A DNA stretch of 64,000 nucleotides, from contig NC_134710.1 of the NCBI RefSeq assembly GCF_043290135.1, positions 136,050,155 through 136,114,154 on the forward strand, written 5' to 3'. The first letter of the stretch is position 1, and each line of letters opens with the position of its first letter. A model generated the notes under the pieces. The model was given only the letters and a program-made list of their open reading frames with translations, searched no databases and had not been told where the DNA came from. Position numbers and translations under genes: made by a program. Source of the stretch: Rhipicephalus microplus. Taxonomy: Eukaryota > Arthropoda > Arachnida > Ixodida > Ixodidae. Positions 33,725 through 45,965 of this stretch are shown here, piece after piece.

Positions 33725-34351
33725 TTATCTGTGCGTTCCGGCTGTGCTTGATGAGGCAAATCATTTCTATGTTGTCAGATGCGTAGGCCAAAAGCTTTGT
33801 TAGCGGGTAATATTATTGTCGTAATGAAACCGGACTGATATATATATCAACATGACAATATATATATCAGTGACAATATATATATATGACAATATATATA
33901 TCAACTATCACTGTCAGACGTCACTTTGAAGAGAGAGACATGCCCGCACAATTACAAAACCAGAACGGCAATTCAGTAATTCAATACAAAACACGTTCTA
34001 GCCTTTCGAGAACCTTTTAGCAATTTGGTGTCATCTTCGTCAACAGAATAGAATTAAACATACGCGAAGAAAAAAGCCTGGCTTACAAACAATGCGGTCA
34101 CACATGCCAACAAAAAGACCCAGAATCAGCAGCATGCACGTTTCCATCGAGCGTGTTGATGAAACCAAGACGGCTAGATCCGCTCGTAGCACCATCTACG
34201 AGATAACTGATAACGGCCCGAACATTATCTGGACGTGCTATAATTGTGCTTTTCAACGCATTGCGGGGACAGTGTCAGCACATGTACATTCTTACACCGT
34301 GACAAACACATATTGAGAGAGAGAGAGTAGCTGGACATATTATATTACCTG
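33725..34351. other. gene-free stretch with TGACAATATATATATC repeats
   Basis: At 33837-33905 the phrase TGACAATATATATATC recurs in imperfect copies. No gene seen. Confidence 0.5.
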
Positions 34352-34532
34352 GTGATTGATTGATATTGATTGATATGTGGGGTTTAACGTCCCAAAACCA
34401 CTATATGATTATGAGAGACGCCGTAGTGGAGGGCTCCGGAAATTTAGACCACCTGGGGTTCTTTAACGTGCACCCAAATCTGAGCACACGGGCCTACAAC
34501 ATTTCCGCCTCCATCGGAAATGCAGCCGCCGT
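34352..34532 (-). mobile_element. SINE, copy 4 (head-less, well preserved)
   Basis: Closely matches the copy at 60055-60290: TGTGGGGTTTAACGTCCCAA, then GTAGTGGAGGGCTCCGGAAA, and the CCGCCTCCATCGGAAATGCA junction. The tRNA head is missing, as expected for a 5'-truncated insertion. Confidence 0.85.
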
Positions 34533-34657
34533 ATATTACCTGGTGATTACTCCATAAATATTGCATTGGATTTACATGTTGTTGACCTCAATTCTTTCTC
34601 GAGAGAAATAAATCTTTAGTGAATAGATTGCTTGTGTCAAGGTGTGTTACCGGATAG

Positions 34658-35642
34658 GGATGGCAAGAAATAGAGAAAAGGAAATCCACAGTTTGATATG
34701 ATGACCGCTGCCTAGCTCAGACTACGATTGAATAATGGAAATCAGTAAATGAGGTAAGAGTAAAGGAGAGCGACAGGAGGAATCATTTACACATGTACAC
34801 GGAAGGATGTAACGTCTCATGGTTCACTTGGGATGTAAGATCTGCAATAGAGCTCATCACTGAACCTTGCATTCCAGCGCTATTTGTCACGGAGGATAGC
34901 TGGGCAAGCAGCCAACGTGAGTGGTTTGCAGCGTGAAAAACAATGCTCAGCAGAGGACAAGTGAGCCACGGTTTTTAGAGAAGCAAAGAGAGAGACAGAG
35001 GTTTGTCGTTGAAAAGAAAAAAAAGAAGCCCCTGCTCAGCGCTTCATTTTACCTGATCGCGGCACTTTTCGCGCCCCCTCCTCAACCAGTTTGGCGTGTC
35101 GCACATGTTTGGGTGGCACAAGAGGGGTAGAGTAGTTCCCCCCCCCCCCCTTGTCGTCTTCCCCCGCTCTGTTACATTTTCATCCCCTTTCCTGTGTGTG
35201 TTCCGGTTGAGGCGTCCCTTTTGAGAGACAGTTATCATTGGTGGCGTGGTAGAGAGTTATAGAAATGAGTTGCTACGAACTTGAGAAACTACACACAAAT
35301 GAATAAAGAGAAGAGGCGATTTCGTTATGATGGCCGCTGTCTGGCTCAACATTATCACAAATGAAAGATGGCCAGGCAGAAGTAAGCTACAAAGGGGGAT
35401 TATTTACACATGTACACCGAACAATGTCTCATGGTTCGATTGTGATGCGACTTATGCAAGAGAGTTTGTCAGCCAGCCGTGCATTCCGGCACTCACTGTC
35501 ATGTAGGGCCGCTGGCCAGTGAGGCAAGAATGGTCGAGAGCCAGAAAACCACAAGTAAACTTCAGCGGTTTGCGGCACCATTGTTCCTCGTGTGAAAAAC
35601 ATTGTGGGCGAGGACAAGTGGGCGAGGACAAGTGAGCCAGGG
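34658..35642. repeat. diverged ~330-bp direct duplication
   Basis: Segment 34658-34980 and segment 35299-35642 share, in order, ATGATG(A/G)CCGCTG, ATTTACACATGTACAC, GTCTCATGGTTC, TTGCATTCC/GTGCATTCC, GTGAAAAACA and GAGGACAAGTGAGCCA. They are diverged with indels, so the duplication is old. The 318 bp between them share nothing with the copies. It could be a pair of old LTRs or a tandem duplication. No coding domain lies between. Confidence 0.75.
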
Positions 35643-36587
35643 TGTCTCGATGCCCGTGTGCTCCGCTAAGGGTGAGGACAGGCGCATCGTCTGTTACAAC
35701 GGCCACCATTGCACCTCCTGCCGCAGCTCAGCAGTATGGAAACCGCACTACAAAACGTGCTTGTGGTGCCCTGATATGCCCGGAATTAGGAGCAGGCTAG
35801 CTTGCTTCTCTTCTTGTCGAGGCTTGGAAATCTTTTATTAGAGTTGATGTTGCCTAAATGCATGCTCATCGAGAGAGCACGTAATTCATGTAAACTGACA
35901 GCTTGCGCATGAGTTATGCAATAGAGGCAGACGTTGACTATGTTATGTTGAGAACGAATCCTATTCCTTACGCCGGAAAAAACAGAGGGGAGTCTAAATA
36001 CTTAATTTTCTTTTGAACTATGCATTCGAAATACATAAAGAGTTGCCGAAAGTGTTCATAGACATGTCTGCAGGACCGAGTGTACCCATCAAATGCATTT
36101 TAGTTTTGTGAAGTTATAACTAAGCACAAACAAGTGTCTTACTTTGCTAAGTTTACCAACGATTTACTCATTTATTTTAAATGGCATTTTACGTATTGTA
36201 CACATTATAACAAGCAGAGGGACAGTGCTGTGCAAATACATCCTGCTAGGATGAAAGAAAAACTTTATCATTATTATTGCTGACATTGCTAGCGCACAAT
36301 TTGCGTCCACAGTTTCAGTAGCTCTTTGTTTCCCCTTGAGTTCTTGCCAGAATGATGAATACGTTATTGTCTAATATGTCGTAAGATGTACTTTGCATAT
36401 GCACAGTATCTGTTTTTTTTTTTCTCGTGTCTATGAGTGCCTTCAGCTTCTTTTTATAGATATGCAGTTTTTTTTTTGCATGCCCAAGTGCTGTAGATGT
36501 TATTGAGTGTTTCCAATACTGTTTCGCATCTTGTTTGGCATATTGGCAGTGTCTTTTATTTGCTTTTTTTTATAAATGTTAATTATT
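35643..36587. other. gene-free stretch
   Basis: No coding frame or repeat recognised. Confidence 0.4.
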
Positions 36588-36760
36588 ATATGAGGGTTTT
36601 ATGTTCCAAAGCCACGCCTCACTCCAGAACTGGCTTTTTAACCTGCACTGACCCAGCAGACGAGCCTCTGGTGATTGCGACCGCCGCGGCTGAGAATGAA
36701 GCCACGAGCCTCACGTCAGCAACCCAGCACTGTGACCACTATACAATCGAGGCGGACACC
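36588..36760 (-). mobile_element. SINE, copy 5 (old)
   Basis: Retains GTTTTATGTTCCAAAGCCAC and the GCGACCGCCGCGGCTGAGAA to CACTGTGACCACTATACA part of the tRNA-like head. The central body is deleted. Confidence 0.55.
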
Positions 36761-37320
36761 TTTCTCATTGTATTAACTGCTTCCCTACGATCTACTCATC
36801 GCACAACTTCACTTGTATTTTTTACTCAGTGGTGCCCCATCTTGTCTTCATGCCTCTACTTTGTATAGACGCCTCCCGAGTACAGTTTGTATGAGCCCTT
36901 CTGTATAATCCTTCGTAGCTTACACTACTAATAAATAAATTAGTCATTTAATTATAATACACGCTCAAAGAGTTTAAATACTGAGTGTGTGTCCATGTGT
37001 AAATGCCTGCCGTTCCCTCTGTTGATATGCAGTGTACAAATAATTTTTGCGCATTATTGTAGCGCTGACAAAAGCAATTACACAAATGATACGATCTATG
37101 GCAAAATTCACTGAGGGCTGCCACTAGTCGCTTCGCAGTGGTTGTAAATGATAAATAACAATAATTGCGTTATGATTTGAGACAGGAAGAAAAGAAAACT
37201 TGAAGTACAAAAACAGTGAAAAAAAATTTTTTGAACTGCACACATTCGTACATGGGGCGTCAGACCAACATGGAAGGCGTACCTAAACCAAGAAAAGGAA
37301 TGTATAAAGAAAGAACCTGC
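36761..37320. other. gene-free stretch
   Basis: AT-rich; no feature recognised. Confidence 0.4.
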
Positions 37321-37515
37321 GTGGCTTTGTAATAGTTATGGCGCTTGAAAGGTCGGGAATCGAATTCCGGCCGCAGTGGCCCTGCTTCAATGAAGATGAA
37401 ATGCCGGAGTGTTTAAACTTAGGTGCACGTTACATAAAAACATCTGTTCAAAATTTCTGAAGTCTTCCACTGTATACCGCGTCTTTCATTATCATATTAT
37501 GGTTCCGGAATATAA
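37321..37515 (+). mobile_element. SINE, copy 6 (plus strand, old)
   Basis: The B-box-like GGGAATCGAATTCCGG is followed by TTCAATGAAGATGAAATGCC and GGTGCACGTTACATAAAAAC, then a degraded body to ATTATCATATTATGGTTCC. Confidence 0.6.
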
Positions 37516-38389
37516 ATTCTCTCAAATGATTATTATGAGAAAAACAAGAAGGATATCATCTGCAGACAAACACCTATAATATATATTTCACGATGCAATT
37601 GACATGACCAACGGAGAAAGCAAGAATGAAAGGCAGATATAGGACCAACCAGAGCAGGAAGATATGTTTACGAAGTAAGATATAGGATTCATGCACACGA
37701 GAATCAAGAATGCAGCCGTCAGCGTGTCCGTTTCTTACACAAAATTGATGCCGGAACAAATTATGCGTGCATGTTTATTCGAAATACCGGTCGTAAACTT
37801 ACGCTGCAAATGGATGATCTGTTCATTGGATGCCACTAGTCATGTTTGATTTTCACTGTTGAAAACGCCTTCATTCGGGTATCTTGGAAGACGATACAGC
37901 TTCCAGAGTTTCTGGAATGATTAGTGCCCTGCAGCACACAACACCCGCCATAGTGATGGTAGCAAGCGCATGAAACTGGAGAAAAACGAGCGCTGGCACA
38001 ATTATCCGGGCGCAGTGAACACGCACAAACGACAGGGCGGAGGAGTCAGAATGGCGGCTCCGCTGCCGCCAAGGCTGAGGAGGCGGCACCTGGCCTTACA
38101 AAGGCTGACACCACTCTTGTGGGAGCACGCCCATCAAGGCACTCTAAAGTGAGCACGGGATTTAGAGACGATAGAAGTGTTGAAGGGGAGGGAAAAAAAA
38201 GCCCCTGCTCCTAACCTAACCTAAATTTCTCCTAACCGTGACAGCCCGCTTCCCGTCTCCTAGTCCAGTGTTACGGGCCACCACAAGTTCGAGAGTTTGA
38301 CCTCTGAATCGTTGTCCTTCTATTCCTGACTTAGTGGCGGTGCCTGGTGTTTTCGGCATTACTGACAAGATGACGACAGTGGAACCGCC
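37516..38389. other. gene-free stretch, GC-rich near 37970-38160
   Basis: A GC-rich segment at 37970-38160 (ATGGCGGCTCCGCTGCCG...) could be an unrecognised promoter or 5' exon, but no frame matches a family. Three CCTAA units, the arthropod telomere motif, occur at 38210-38224. Confidence 0.35.
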
Positions 38390-38515
38390 ACCTTAATGTG
38401 CACTGACACTGCACAGTACATGGGCCTCACCATTTCGTCCCCATAAAAATGCGACCTCCGCGACCCTGCAGTCGGCATCCGAGCACCGTAACTGCTAACT
38501 CGCCACGGCGTCCGC
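38390..38515 (-). mobile_element. SINE, copy 7
   Basis: Contains TTAATGTGCACTGACACTGC, CCCATAAAAATGCGACCTCC and GGCATCCGAGCACCGTAACT in SINE order (minus strand). Confidence 0.65.
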
Positions 38516-38989
38516 AAAGCGGTTAAAATGTGATAACGTTACAATAGCACAAGCTCAACTTTGACGCATGAAAAAGGCGACGTCTAGTTACAGAGAGCTG
38601 AAATTGCCAGACTCGCGCCATTAAATTCCTACAATCGGTCTGTTAGCACCACTTCATGAGTCCTTGGTTAACATCTTCAATGTAACTGCAGGAGAGGTAG
38701 ACGTGCTGTCCCATTCCTTCAACTGTACTGAACCCCCCCGACTTTCCCTTAATCTCATAACCTGTTATTTAAGAATTCAAAAGAGTGGAATTCAGATTTT
38801 GGAGGGAAAATCTCGTGCTATTCTATCCTCTTGTTTGGATTTAAGCCATTAGTTTCAATTAACTTTCTAATGCCACATTTAAACTGTCCAGTTTTTTTTT
38901 TTTGTACAAAATTGTGTGGGGTTTGTGAAACCAAGGCCAATGAACGAGAAAAATGTCGGGGTCACTAATAAAGGCATATTCAAGTCTCC
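38516..38989. other. gene-free stretch
   Basis: No feature recognised. Confidence 0.4.
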
Positions 38990-39695
38990 TTCAAGGGCTC
39001 ATAAACCACCTCCGTCATTTTTTCAAGCATTTCAAGTAAATGGGCACATCGTATGCAGAATGCCATCGCGATCAACGATTCTACAAATGGCAGCGCTATG
39101 AGCCGCCAGCATGCCACAAATTTCAAGGAACAGTTCTCCTTCTTTCCAAGCCTTTCAAGCCTTCGCGTGATGCACCGTGCCACCTCTCTGACGCGCAGAG
39201 CCAAATATTCCAAATATGCTGTGATTGGTCATGCAAGAGCCTACGACTTCCAGTCAGTTTGCAAGCAGCTGTCCACGCTGCTTGTTGCTGCCTGCGTGCA
39301 TGTGGCGTGTGCGCAACGCAGGGTTCATACCGGCACGATTACAGCAGCCACAGTTCCCCAACACGCACCCAACTGACGAAGCCGAGGGCCGGAGTCGCGG
39401 CAACCGGAAGTAGACGGTGTTTCGAAGAGCGCATCAGCGATGACGTATGCCATGCAAGATTGGGAGGGGCACTCGACTAGAGGGCAAAGCGGCGTGGTAG
39501 AGGATACCAGTGGAGGGAAGCGCAGGAGAGAGCAAAAGGTGTGGTAGTCACTGTTTCGATAATAAAACACGTCTAACTCCGCTATTACAGCACCGTTTAG
39601 AAAAATTCTCACGGCTCCGTGTTTGTTGTACACTAGTGCACAATTTCCCCACCACAGCTGAATTTCTACCTCAAGGTGGTTTAAGGACACTTTAA
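38990..39695. mobile_element. TTAA-flanked MITE, copy 2
   Basis: Collinear with 16622-17378 along its length. The left flank is TTCA (decayed TTAA) at 38990 and the right flank is TTAA at 39692-39695. The terminal AGGGCTCATAAACCACC pairs with the reversed right end GTGTCCTTAAACCACC. Several small deletions relative to copy 1. Confidence 0.75.
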
Positions 39696-39740
39696 CAATA
39701 AGACATAAAATTTGAAAAATGTGAGTACCATTAAAATCTA

Positions 39741-40597
39741 CAGGGTTCATGCTCATTTACATGACAAAAATTCAAGGATTTTCAAGGACTTTCAAGGCTA
39801 TGTGTGTGAACTTTCAAGGACCGCATTGTCTGTTAAAAACCCAATTGTACGTGTTTAGGAGAGGATTAAGATTGAAAGAATGTATTCATCAAAAAAGGGT
39901 AACATCCGTGGAGCAAATGTCAAAAACATGGCTTCAATTACATTTTATTTTTAGACAACTTTCAATCAGTTTCTTACACTTGCATAGGTAATCGCCTTCA
40001 GTATGACACAAGTTGCAATCTTTTATTCAAATAGGAAAAACTAATGAACAATAATCATACACCTTGTTGCTTTTTTTTCTTTATCTGGATTTTTTATCAA
40101 CAATATCTACTATCTCTTGCTGCTTGGTTTTGGCAGTCGTCCTAAGATTGTTTGACTCGATGATGCACATCAAGTTGCTAATTGTCTCTGCCTTTCCTGC
40201 ATATGCGTCTGCTGTAGCTATTAATTCCTTATCAGCAGCTTCTAGTTTCTTTTCTTTTTTTTGTAAGCATTTCAACCTCCTCCTCAATGCAACGTTTATT
40301 TTTTCGTTTCTCATCTTCTTGCTTCTGCCTTTTCTGAGTTTCCAGAAATTCATGGTGTTGGTTTCGTGCAGAAGAAGCTACTAATGTTCTCAATTCTTTT
40401 GTGATGGGCACATTACATATGGCACCTACTATATTTATGCCATCACCAATAATGCACTATGAAAAGTTAGATAATTATTTTTTTTAATTCAAGAATTTTC
40501 AAAGATTTGTGAAAATTCCAGCTGTTTCAAGGCCTTGAAAACTAACTTTTCATATTCAAGGGCATTCAAGAATTTCAAGGACCCACATGAACCCTTG
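39741..40597. mobile_element. DNA transposon with CAGGGTTCATG termini and TTCAAGG sub-repeats
   Basis: The left end CAGGGTTCATG pairs with the reversed right end CAAGGGTTCATG. Inside both ends are clusters of TTTCAAGGA/TCCTTGAAA (39769-39820 and 40490-40580). A minus-strand frame (40353-40081) lies within. A target duplication was not identified. Superfamily unassigned; similar TTGAAAxCCTTGAAA ends occur in several animal genomes. Confidence 0.6.
40081..40353 (-). pseudogene. coiled-coil C-terminal fragment of a transposon ORF
   Basis: A 90-residue frame is almost entirely charged and helical: KINVALRRRLKCLQKKEKKL, then DAYAGKAETISNLMCIIESN and NLRTTAKTKQQEI. I recall the pattern (A.KAE......L..SN.LR..AK.K) from C-terminal ends of long uncharacterised ORFs in animal transposons, and its position inside a TIR element supports that. 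The start shown is only the first methionine; upstream coding is lost. Confidence 0.5.
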
Positions 40598-41239
40598 ATG
40601 TAGAACTGACAAAGCAATGTTGGCAGGCACGCTTTCTAATAAATTAAATCATTAGGTGCAAATATAGAAAAACTTCAGACACAGGCACAGCACTTCCCAT
40701 TCCAGCAGAATCACAGGCTTAGTTTTAAACACAAGGACTCCCGAGAATATTAATTCGTCTAATCATCATAGTTGGCCTGGGCCGCACCGGTTCGATTTGT
40801 CGAAGACGGCTTCAGGGGCAGCAATAAGGAAACATGTATTTTTGTTCTCTTCATGTAGAGGCCAATCCTTACATCAAATAACGTGATAATGTGTCATCAC
40901 TACCTTTTCCCTCACATAGTACTTTAACGCCATGTAATATACCTGCATCCTTACATAATAAAACTATAGTTTTTTTCCTTTGTTTCTCAGTGGCACTTTG
41001 CCATGTCAACTTCTCAATTGTATGATTTCAAAAGAATATATTCATTACATGGAGCTGATTTCTATCCGTGAATTTTACTAAAATCTCTATCACACTATTT
41101 CTGGAGTGAAGGCCATGACTGCCAGTTCTCCTTCCTTACTTAAGTCGCTCATGACTATGGTCAATGCCTCCAGGAGTAGCAGATTTGTACCTTTTACACT
41201 GCTAGCCTGACATTCTTGTAGAACTATAATACCTGTGAT
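40598..41239. other. gene-free stretch
   Basis: No feature recognised. Confidence 0.4.
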
Positions 41240-41450
41240 TTTACTTTCCAAACTCAGGATATGACTATATCAGACGCCGTAGTGGAGGGCTCCGGATATT
41301 TTGACTATCTGGTGTTCTTTGATGTGCATTGACACCGCACACAAGCCTCTGCCGTTTCGCCTGCATCAAAATGCGACCGCCGCTGCCAAGATTAAACCCG
41401 CAATCTTTTGAGTCGGCAGCCGAGCATCATAGCCACTGCTCCACCGTGGA
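41240..41450 (-). mobile_element. SINE, copy 8 (with tRNA head)
   Basis: GACGCCGTAGTGGAGGGCTC, GCATCAAAATGCGACCGCCG and CATAGCCACTGCTCCACC follow SINE order on the minus strand. The B box is decayed (TTAAACCCGC). Confidence 0.75.
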
Positions 41451-41799
41451 GGACATCCTTGTTGATTTGGTCTGCTATATTTCTTACTAAGTTTTATAAT
41501 TGCGCAGGCTACCCTCAGGGGGGGTTAGGCAAAGCATCCCTACTCCTTATTAACCCCTCCCCCTCCCTACTCTTAGGTGACTAGGCAAAGCAGCTGCCCC
41601 CTTGGGGTGGCATTCAGATGCCGAAAATCAAAAGGCCGAACTATCTGAATTCTGAAGCACCGAAAAGTCTAAATGCCAAAAATATAAAAAGTAAATAATG
41701 ACAAAAACTAAAACACTGAAGCATCAAAATGCCGACATTACCCAGCTATTGTAGAAGATACTGTATCGAAGCAACATAAAGGTTCCGCCGGCTTTGTAC

Positions 41800-42420
41800 G
41801 AAATACATGCATGTTCGCTCTCGTTTCCAATAGCCATGTTCCCATCGCATATGGTTCAGCCCTTCGGTCGTCGAGTCATTAGACAGCAAACAAGAGGGGA
41901 CACATGGACATGAAGATAACCGTGAATTTTGTAAAACTGTTCGAAGAGCGGGGACACAGTTTTAAATTTTCCATCCATAAGCCACATTGGTGCTTCCAGA
42001 CATTTTCGTCCATGAAATAAATGAGAAGTAGAGCTGCATCTGCGCTGGTGACGACCCGTCGCAGAAACTCACGACCTTCTAAGGTTGTTCGGGACTCACG
42101 CTCGATGACCCGCTCACGCAAGACAGACGGCCCATGTGGGCAGTCTGTTTTCCTTGTCCTTACAATCTGGAGGAAGGCTTCATCACTCGGTAGGTGTTGC
42201 CTTGACGATGCTTTTACATCTGCCGTGGCTTCCTGCACAAGGTTCACGAGGCCCTTGCCCGAGGCCACCACCAGAGCTTTGATCCACTCTTGAGTGCGAA
42301 AAACTGTCGCTCTATAGACATTCGGAGCATAGCTTGCATGGACCACTTTTTCACGAGATGATCTTGTGAGTACCTTCTCTATAGAATTACATTCACCTTG
42401 CTTCTCACATCTCCAGTAGC
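41800..42420 (-). pseudogene. MULE (Mutator-like) transposase fragment
   Basis: A 155-codon frame (42346-41879) contains EATADVKASSRQHLPSDEAF and ends near DENVWKHQCGLWMENLK. In the other frame the same DNA reads FKTVSPLFEQFYKIHGYLHV, then HVSPLV, which fits the MULE catalytic block (MDGTFK..P.LF.Q.YTIHG......PL.Y.LM). A one-base frame change near 41985-41995 and a TGA near 41855 break it. MULE transposases cut and paste elements with long TIRs and 9-bp duplications; neither was found here. Confidence 0.6.
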
Positions 42421-42539
42421 GTCTGGAATGTACTTTTTTGTCATGTCACACTTTTTGGATCTAAGTTTTGCTTTTCCCTTTGTTTTGTTTTGTCGCTTAT
42501 AAGATATTGGTTCATACCCACAAGGGGGATTGGCCACAC

Positions 42540-44910
42540 TATCTCATATGGCAAATTTTTATACAATGCTTGTTAAAAGAGAGAGCGATTGGATTAAAAC
42601 AAGATGAATAATAACGTGCCTTAAAAAAAGAAAGTGAAAAAGACAAAAGGAACCAATTAACCAGATTTTTTTGTAATTGTAAAAGAAAAAAGACGGAGAA
42701 CAAAGAATTGGATTTATCTGGCGGTACCACTAGCAGCGTATCCTTCCGATTGCCTGAATGAATTTATGTAGCGCTGACACAATAGCCCTGCGGCCAGCAC
42801 CCGACTGGCTCGAAACAATAAAAGGGTGGATGTATTAAATGCCCATTTCAGCATACCAATCAGCCTCTTAAGTATTATTCTGCGGAGTGAGGCAAAACTG
42901 TGGCATGAAAAAAGGAAGTGTTCTATTGTTTTTAGTTCATTGCAAACTGCACACTGATTAGTTAATGAAAGTCCCGATTTGTTAAGGTAATATTTTAACT
43001 GAGGAACTCTACAGTGAAAGCTTGTTAGGGTCACCTCACACTGACGGGAAAGGCACCTTGCGGTGTTCCATGTGAACTCTAAGAGCTCAAACTTTTCAGA
43101 TAGTAGGAGTAATGTTTCGTTGTTTTTTAAGACTAAAAGGTGTTTGAACTGTTCTGCAGCAATAAAATAAAACTGGAGCAACTAGTACCACTGGGAAATT
43201 TAAAGACGCCAGAGCGAGCCAGTCAGTAGTTTCATTTAGTACAATTCGTGCATGCCCGGTACCCAAAGAAACCGAACTTCTGATAGGCTACGCGGTACGA
43301 GGGACCAAAATATCCCGAGAAGAGGAGACTGCTTGGCTGACGTTAAATGCGTACAAACAGACAAGGCATCCAAAATAATAATAGCTTTTGCTGAGATAAT
43401 AGATTGCTGAGAAATTAGTTTTCAAAAAGCCAATGTACTTGCCAGGAATTCTGCAAGATAAATTGGCGCAAAGTCCGAGCGCAAAGGACCAATTAAGCTG
43501 ATGAGAGAAAATGCCTACTCTGGACTTCTGAAGACTTTGCATTGCATCCGTAGAAATTACCACATGAGTAGGAAAATGAATGAGATAGTTTTGAAAGAGG
43601 CCCTCCAGAACGTGCTTTGGAAGTAACTTAGCATTTTTAGGAAAAATGTCATCGAAAGCTAAGTCAACTGTATCGAGCAACTGTATCGAGCAGGTTTGTG
43701 GAGTTAAATTCTGAAGAGAAACGTGAAGATTTGATAACCGAGACCTCACGAAAATGACTTGGGGTCTTTGACAACGATACAATAGGTGCTTGAAGAAAGA
43801 ATCTGGAGATTTGATGAAAACTGTCTGAGAACAGGAGAGGGGCGCATTGTAGAGCTTTAAAAAAATTTGCACGGTAAGCTGTCAAAGTCTTGCATTAAGT
43901 GGAATAATTCGAGCTTCCAAATAAAGCACGCTATTCGCAACACACCTAGGTAGCCCGAGACACACCCACAGTTGCCTTTATAGCAATATTACAGGTCTTG
44001 TACTTAGCACTTCCAGAAAGAAGAACGCAACCCAACTCCACATTAGGGCGTACGTAAAGTTTGTATATTATAAATAACATATCCCTACGCATCCCTGCAT
44101 TTTTATTGCAAAACCGGCGTAACAATCCTAAGGCGCTTTCTGCTTTACGGGTGTTTGATCCTATTTGTTGCTGCCAATTTAAATTGTTTACGTAAACAAT
44201 GCCTAGATATTTTGGTGCTGTTACTTGCAGAATCGGATCATTCTGATAATGCAGCGAAAGAAATATGGGAACGAATACAGGAAATACAAGTAGAGCTCAT
44301 TTGCTAACATTAAGCGAAAAAGACGGTTTGCCAAGCCATACCTCAAGTTCACTAAAGTAAGACTAGGATTTGATAAAAAGTATTGATATCTCGGGATGAT
44401 TAAAAAAAAAACAATATCGTCGGCGTAGACGTAAAGAGGAACATTTTTGTAAACTGGAATTGATGATAATAAAATATTAAATAAAACAGGTGAAAGAATT
44501 GATCCTTGCGGAACACCCCTTGGTTGCTTATATGAGGCAGAATTAATTCCCTCGTGGTAACAACAGAATTGCCTCTCGAAGAGAAACTCTCAAACTCAAG
44601 ATATAATGTAATTGGGCACATCACAGCTCACTAATCTAGAAATAAATATACTGTGTTCAACACTATCGTAGGCTTTTGCAGTATCTAATGTGACTATTGC
44701 AGAAAGCTCACCATTTACTTTTGGAAGTGGAATTAGGCTTTCCAAATCAACATGAGCCGAACATATAGAGCACCCCGTCTAAATCCTATTTGCCTTGGCG
44801 AAAGAATACCCTGACGAGAGATAAATTCACTGAGCCTGCTATGAAGAATTTTTGAATTATTTCAAACAACACAACAGCATCTTCTCCAATTTCCATGGAA
44901 ATGACAACTC
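42540..44910 (-). pseudogene. 5'-truncated LINE (RT + RNase H), second family
   Basis: Minus-strand order from 44910 down: RT palm pieces, then GVPQGSILSPVLFNILLSSI and YVYADDIVFF (near 44510-44405) carrying the catalytic YADD. A later frame (43872-43288) carries the RNase H-like region (HVVISTDAMQSLQKSRVGIF). A final frame (43181-42714) ends with CAVCNELKTIEHFLFSC, the C-terminal zinc knuckle. The frames are mutually shifted and separated by stops. The endonuclease and ORF1 are missing. The RT core differs clearly from the LINE at 2144-8197 (YADD instead of YVDD). Confidence 0.78.
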
Positions 44911-45806
44911 CCTTACATTGCTGTTGAATTTGTACTCTAAACACTGGACAGCGCTGCTATTTTTTATTCTGCTTATCCATAAGAGCCACCCTGTCCAACT
45001 GATATGCCTATAGCTTCGCAACAGCTAACACCTACGAAATTTTACATCACTTTAGTATGCTGATACTGGTACATTTGCAGAACAAGTTACAGCTAGAACA
45101 GGAGACAGTGACACGGCGGAAGACGAACAAGTGGCAGTCACAATTTACAAAGCGCGTTATTTATTTTTCACATGGCTCGATAAAAGTTACTTCATGTGGT
45201 TTCGGCATTCTCTCTTCGACATTTCAATTTTTCATCGTTTCGACGCTCGGCCTTTCTTATGGCTTTCATTAATGTGGTAGAAGTCATTAATCTTGCCCGC
45301 AATACCCATGACCACACGTGACACACAACAAAAACATGATTCAAAACTTACGGCTGAGTGTGCTGCGAAGATCCACTCTGCGTGACGTTTCAGCATGTCA
45401 AATCCACGGCGATAAAACTCAAGTGGTAGCAGAATTTGTCCAAGGCGATGCTGATTTTACTTATCACTGTAAAAGACAAAGACCGAGAGGCAAAATACAA
45501 TGAGAGCACACGAGAGACGCACAACAAAAAGTTCACTTTTTTCGCTAGCACAGTAGTCAACTTGAAGGATGCATTGGCTGCATTTCTTACCGCGTACGTT
45601 TGCTGGTCGCACCAAGTTACACTTCAGAAAACGCGCGCAGATCGTGAGAAAAAAAAAAAAACGATCAGACCGGAGGAGAATGAACCACGGAGGAAGGAAA
45701 GGTGAGAATGAACGATCTAGCCCTGGAGAACCGGTGGCCCAATGTTGCCAGCGCTCGTCCGGCGCATGCGCATAAAGAAATAAAAAAAAAAAGGCATGCG
45801 TCAGTA
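44911..45806. other. gene-free stretch
   Basis: No recognised frame. Ends with a poly-A run at 45781-45792 just before a P-type terminus at 45807. Confidence 0.4.
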
Positions 45807-45832
45807 CAACGCCTCCTCTAGAAAGATGCCTG
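45807..45832 (+). repeat. P-type transposon terminus (isolated left end)
   Basis: CAACGCCTCCTCTAGAAAGA plus ATGCCTG matches, in inverted orientation, the sequence ending at 50941, and resembles the ends of element D (CAGCGCCTC...ATGCCTGC). Whether it pairs with 50941 is unproven: the adjacent 8-mers (CGTCAGTA and ACCACTAA) do not match. Confidence 0.6.
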
Positions 45833-45965
45833 AGAAATGGCTCGCGCTCCAGACGAAGTTGGCCTACCTTCAGTTTTCAGCAATTTTTCGCGCAATGGCG
45901 CTCGCGACCGACACTATCAATTATGAATTAAGAATAGGAGAATATTCTCCTATTCAAGATTAAGA

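Noticed and set aside
33837..33905. CRISPR-like spaced repeats
   Set aside because: Low-complexity AT words with no constant spacer length, in a eukaryotic repeat context.
38210..38224. CCTAACCTAACCTAA, arthropod telomere motif
   Set aside because: Three units are too short to claim an interstitial telomere.
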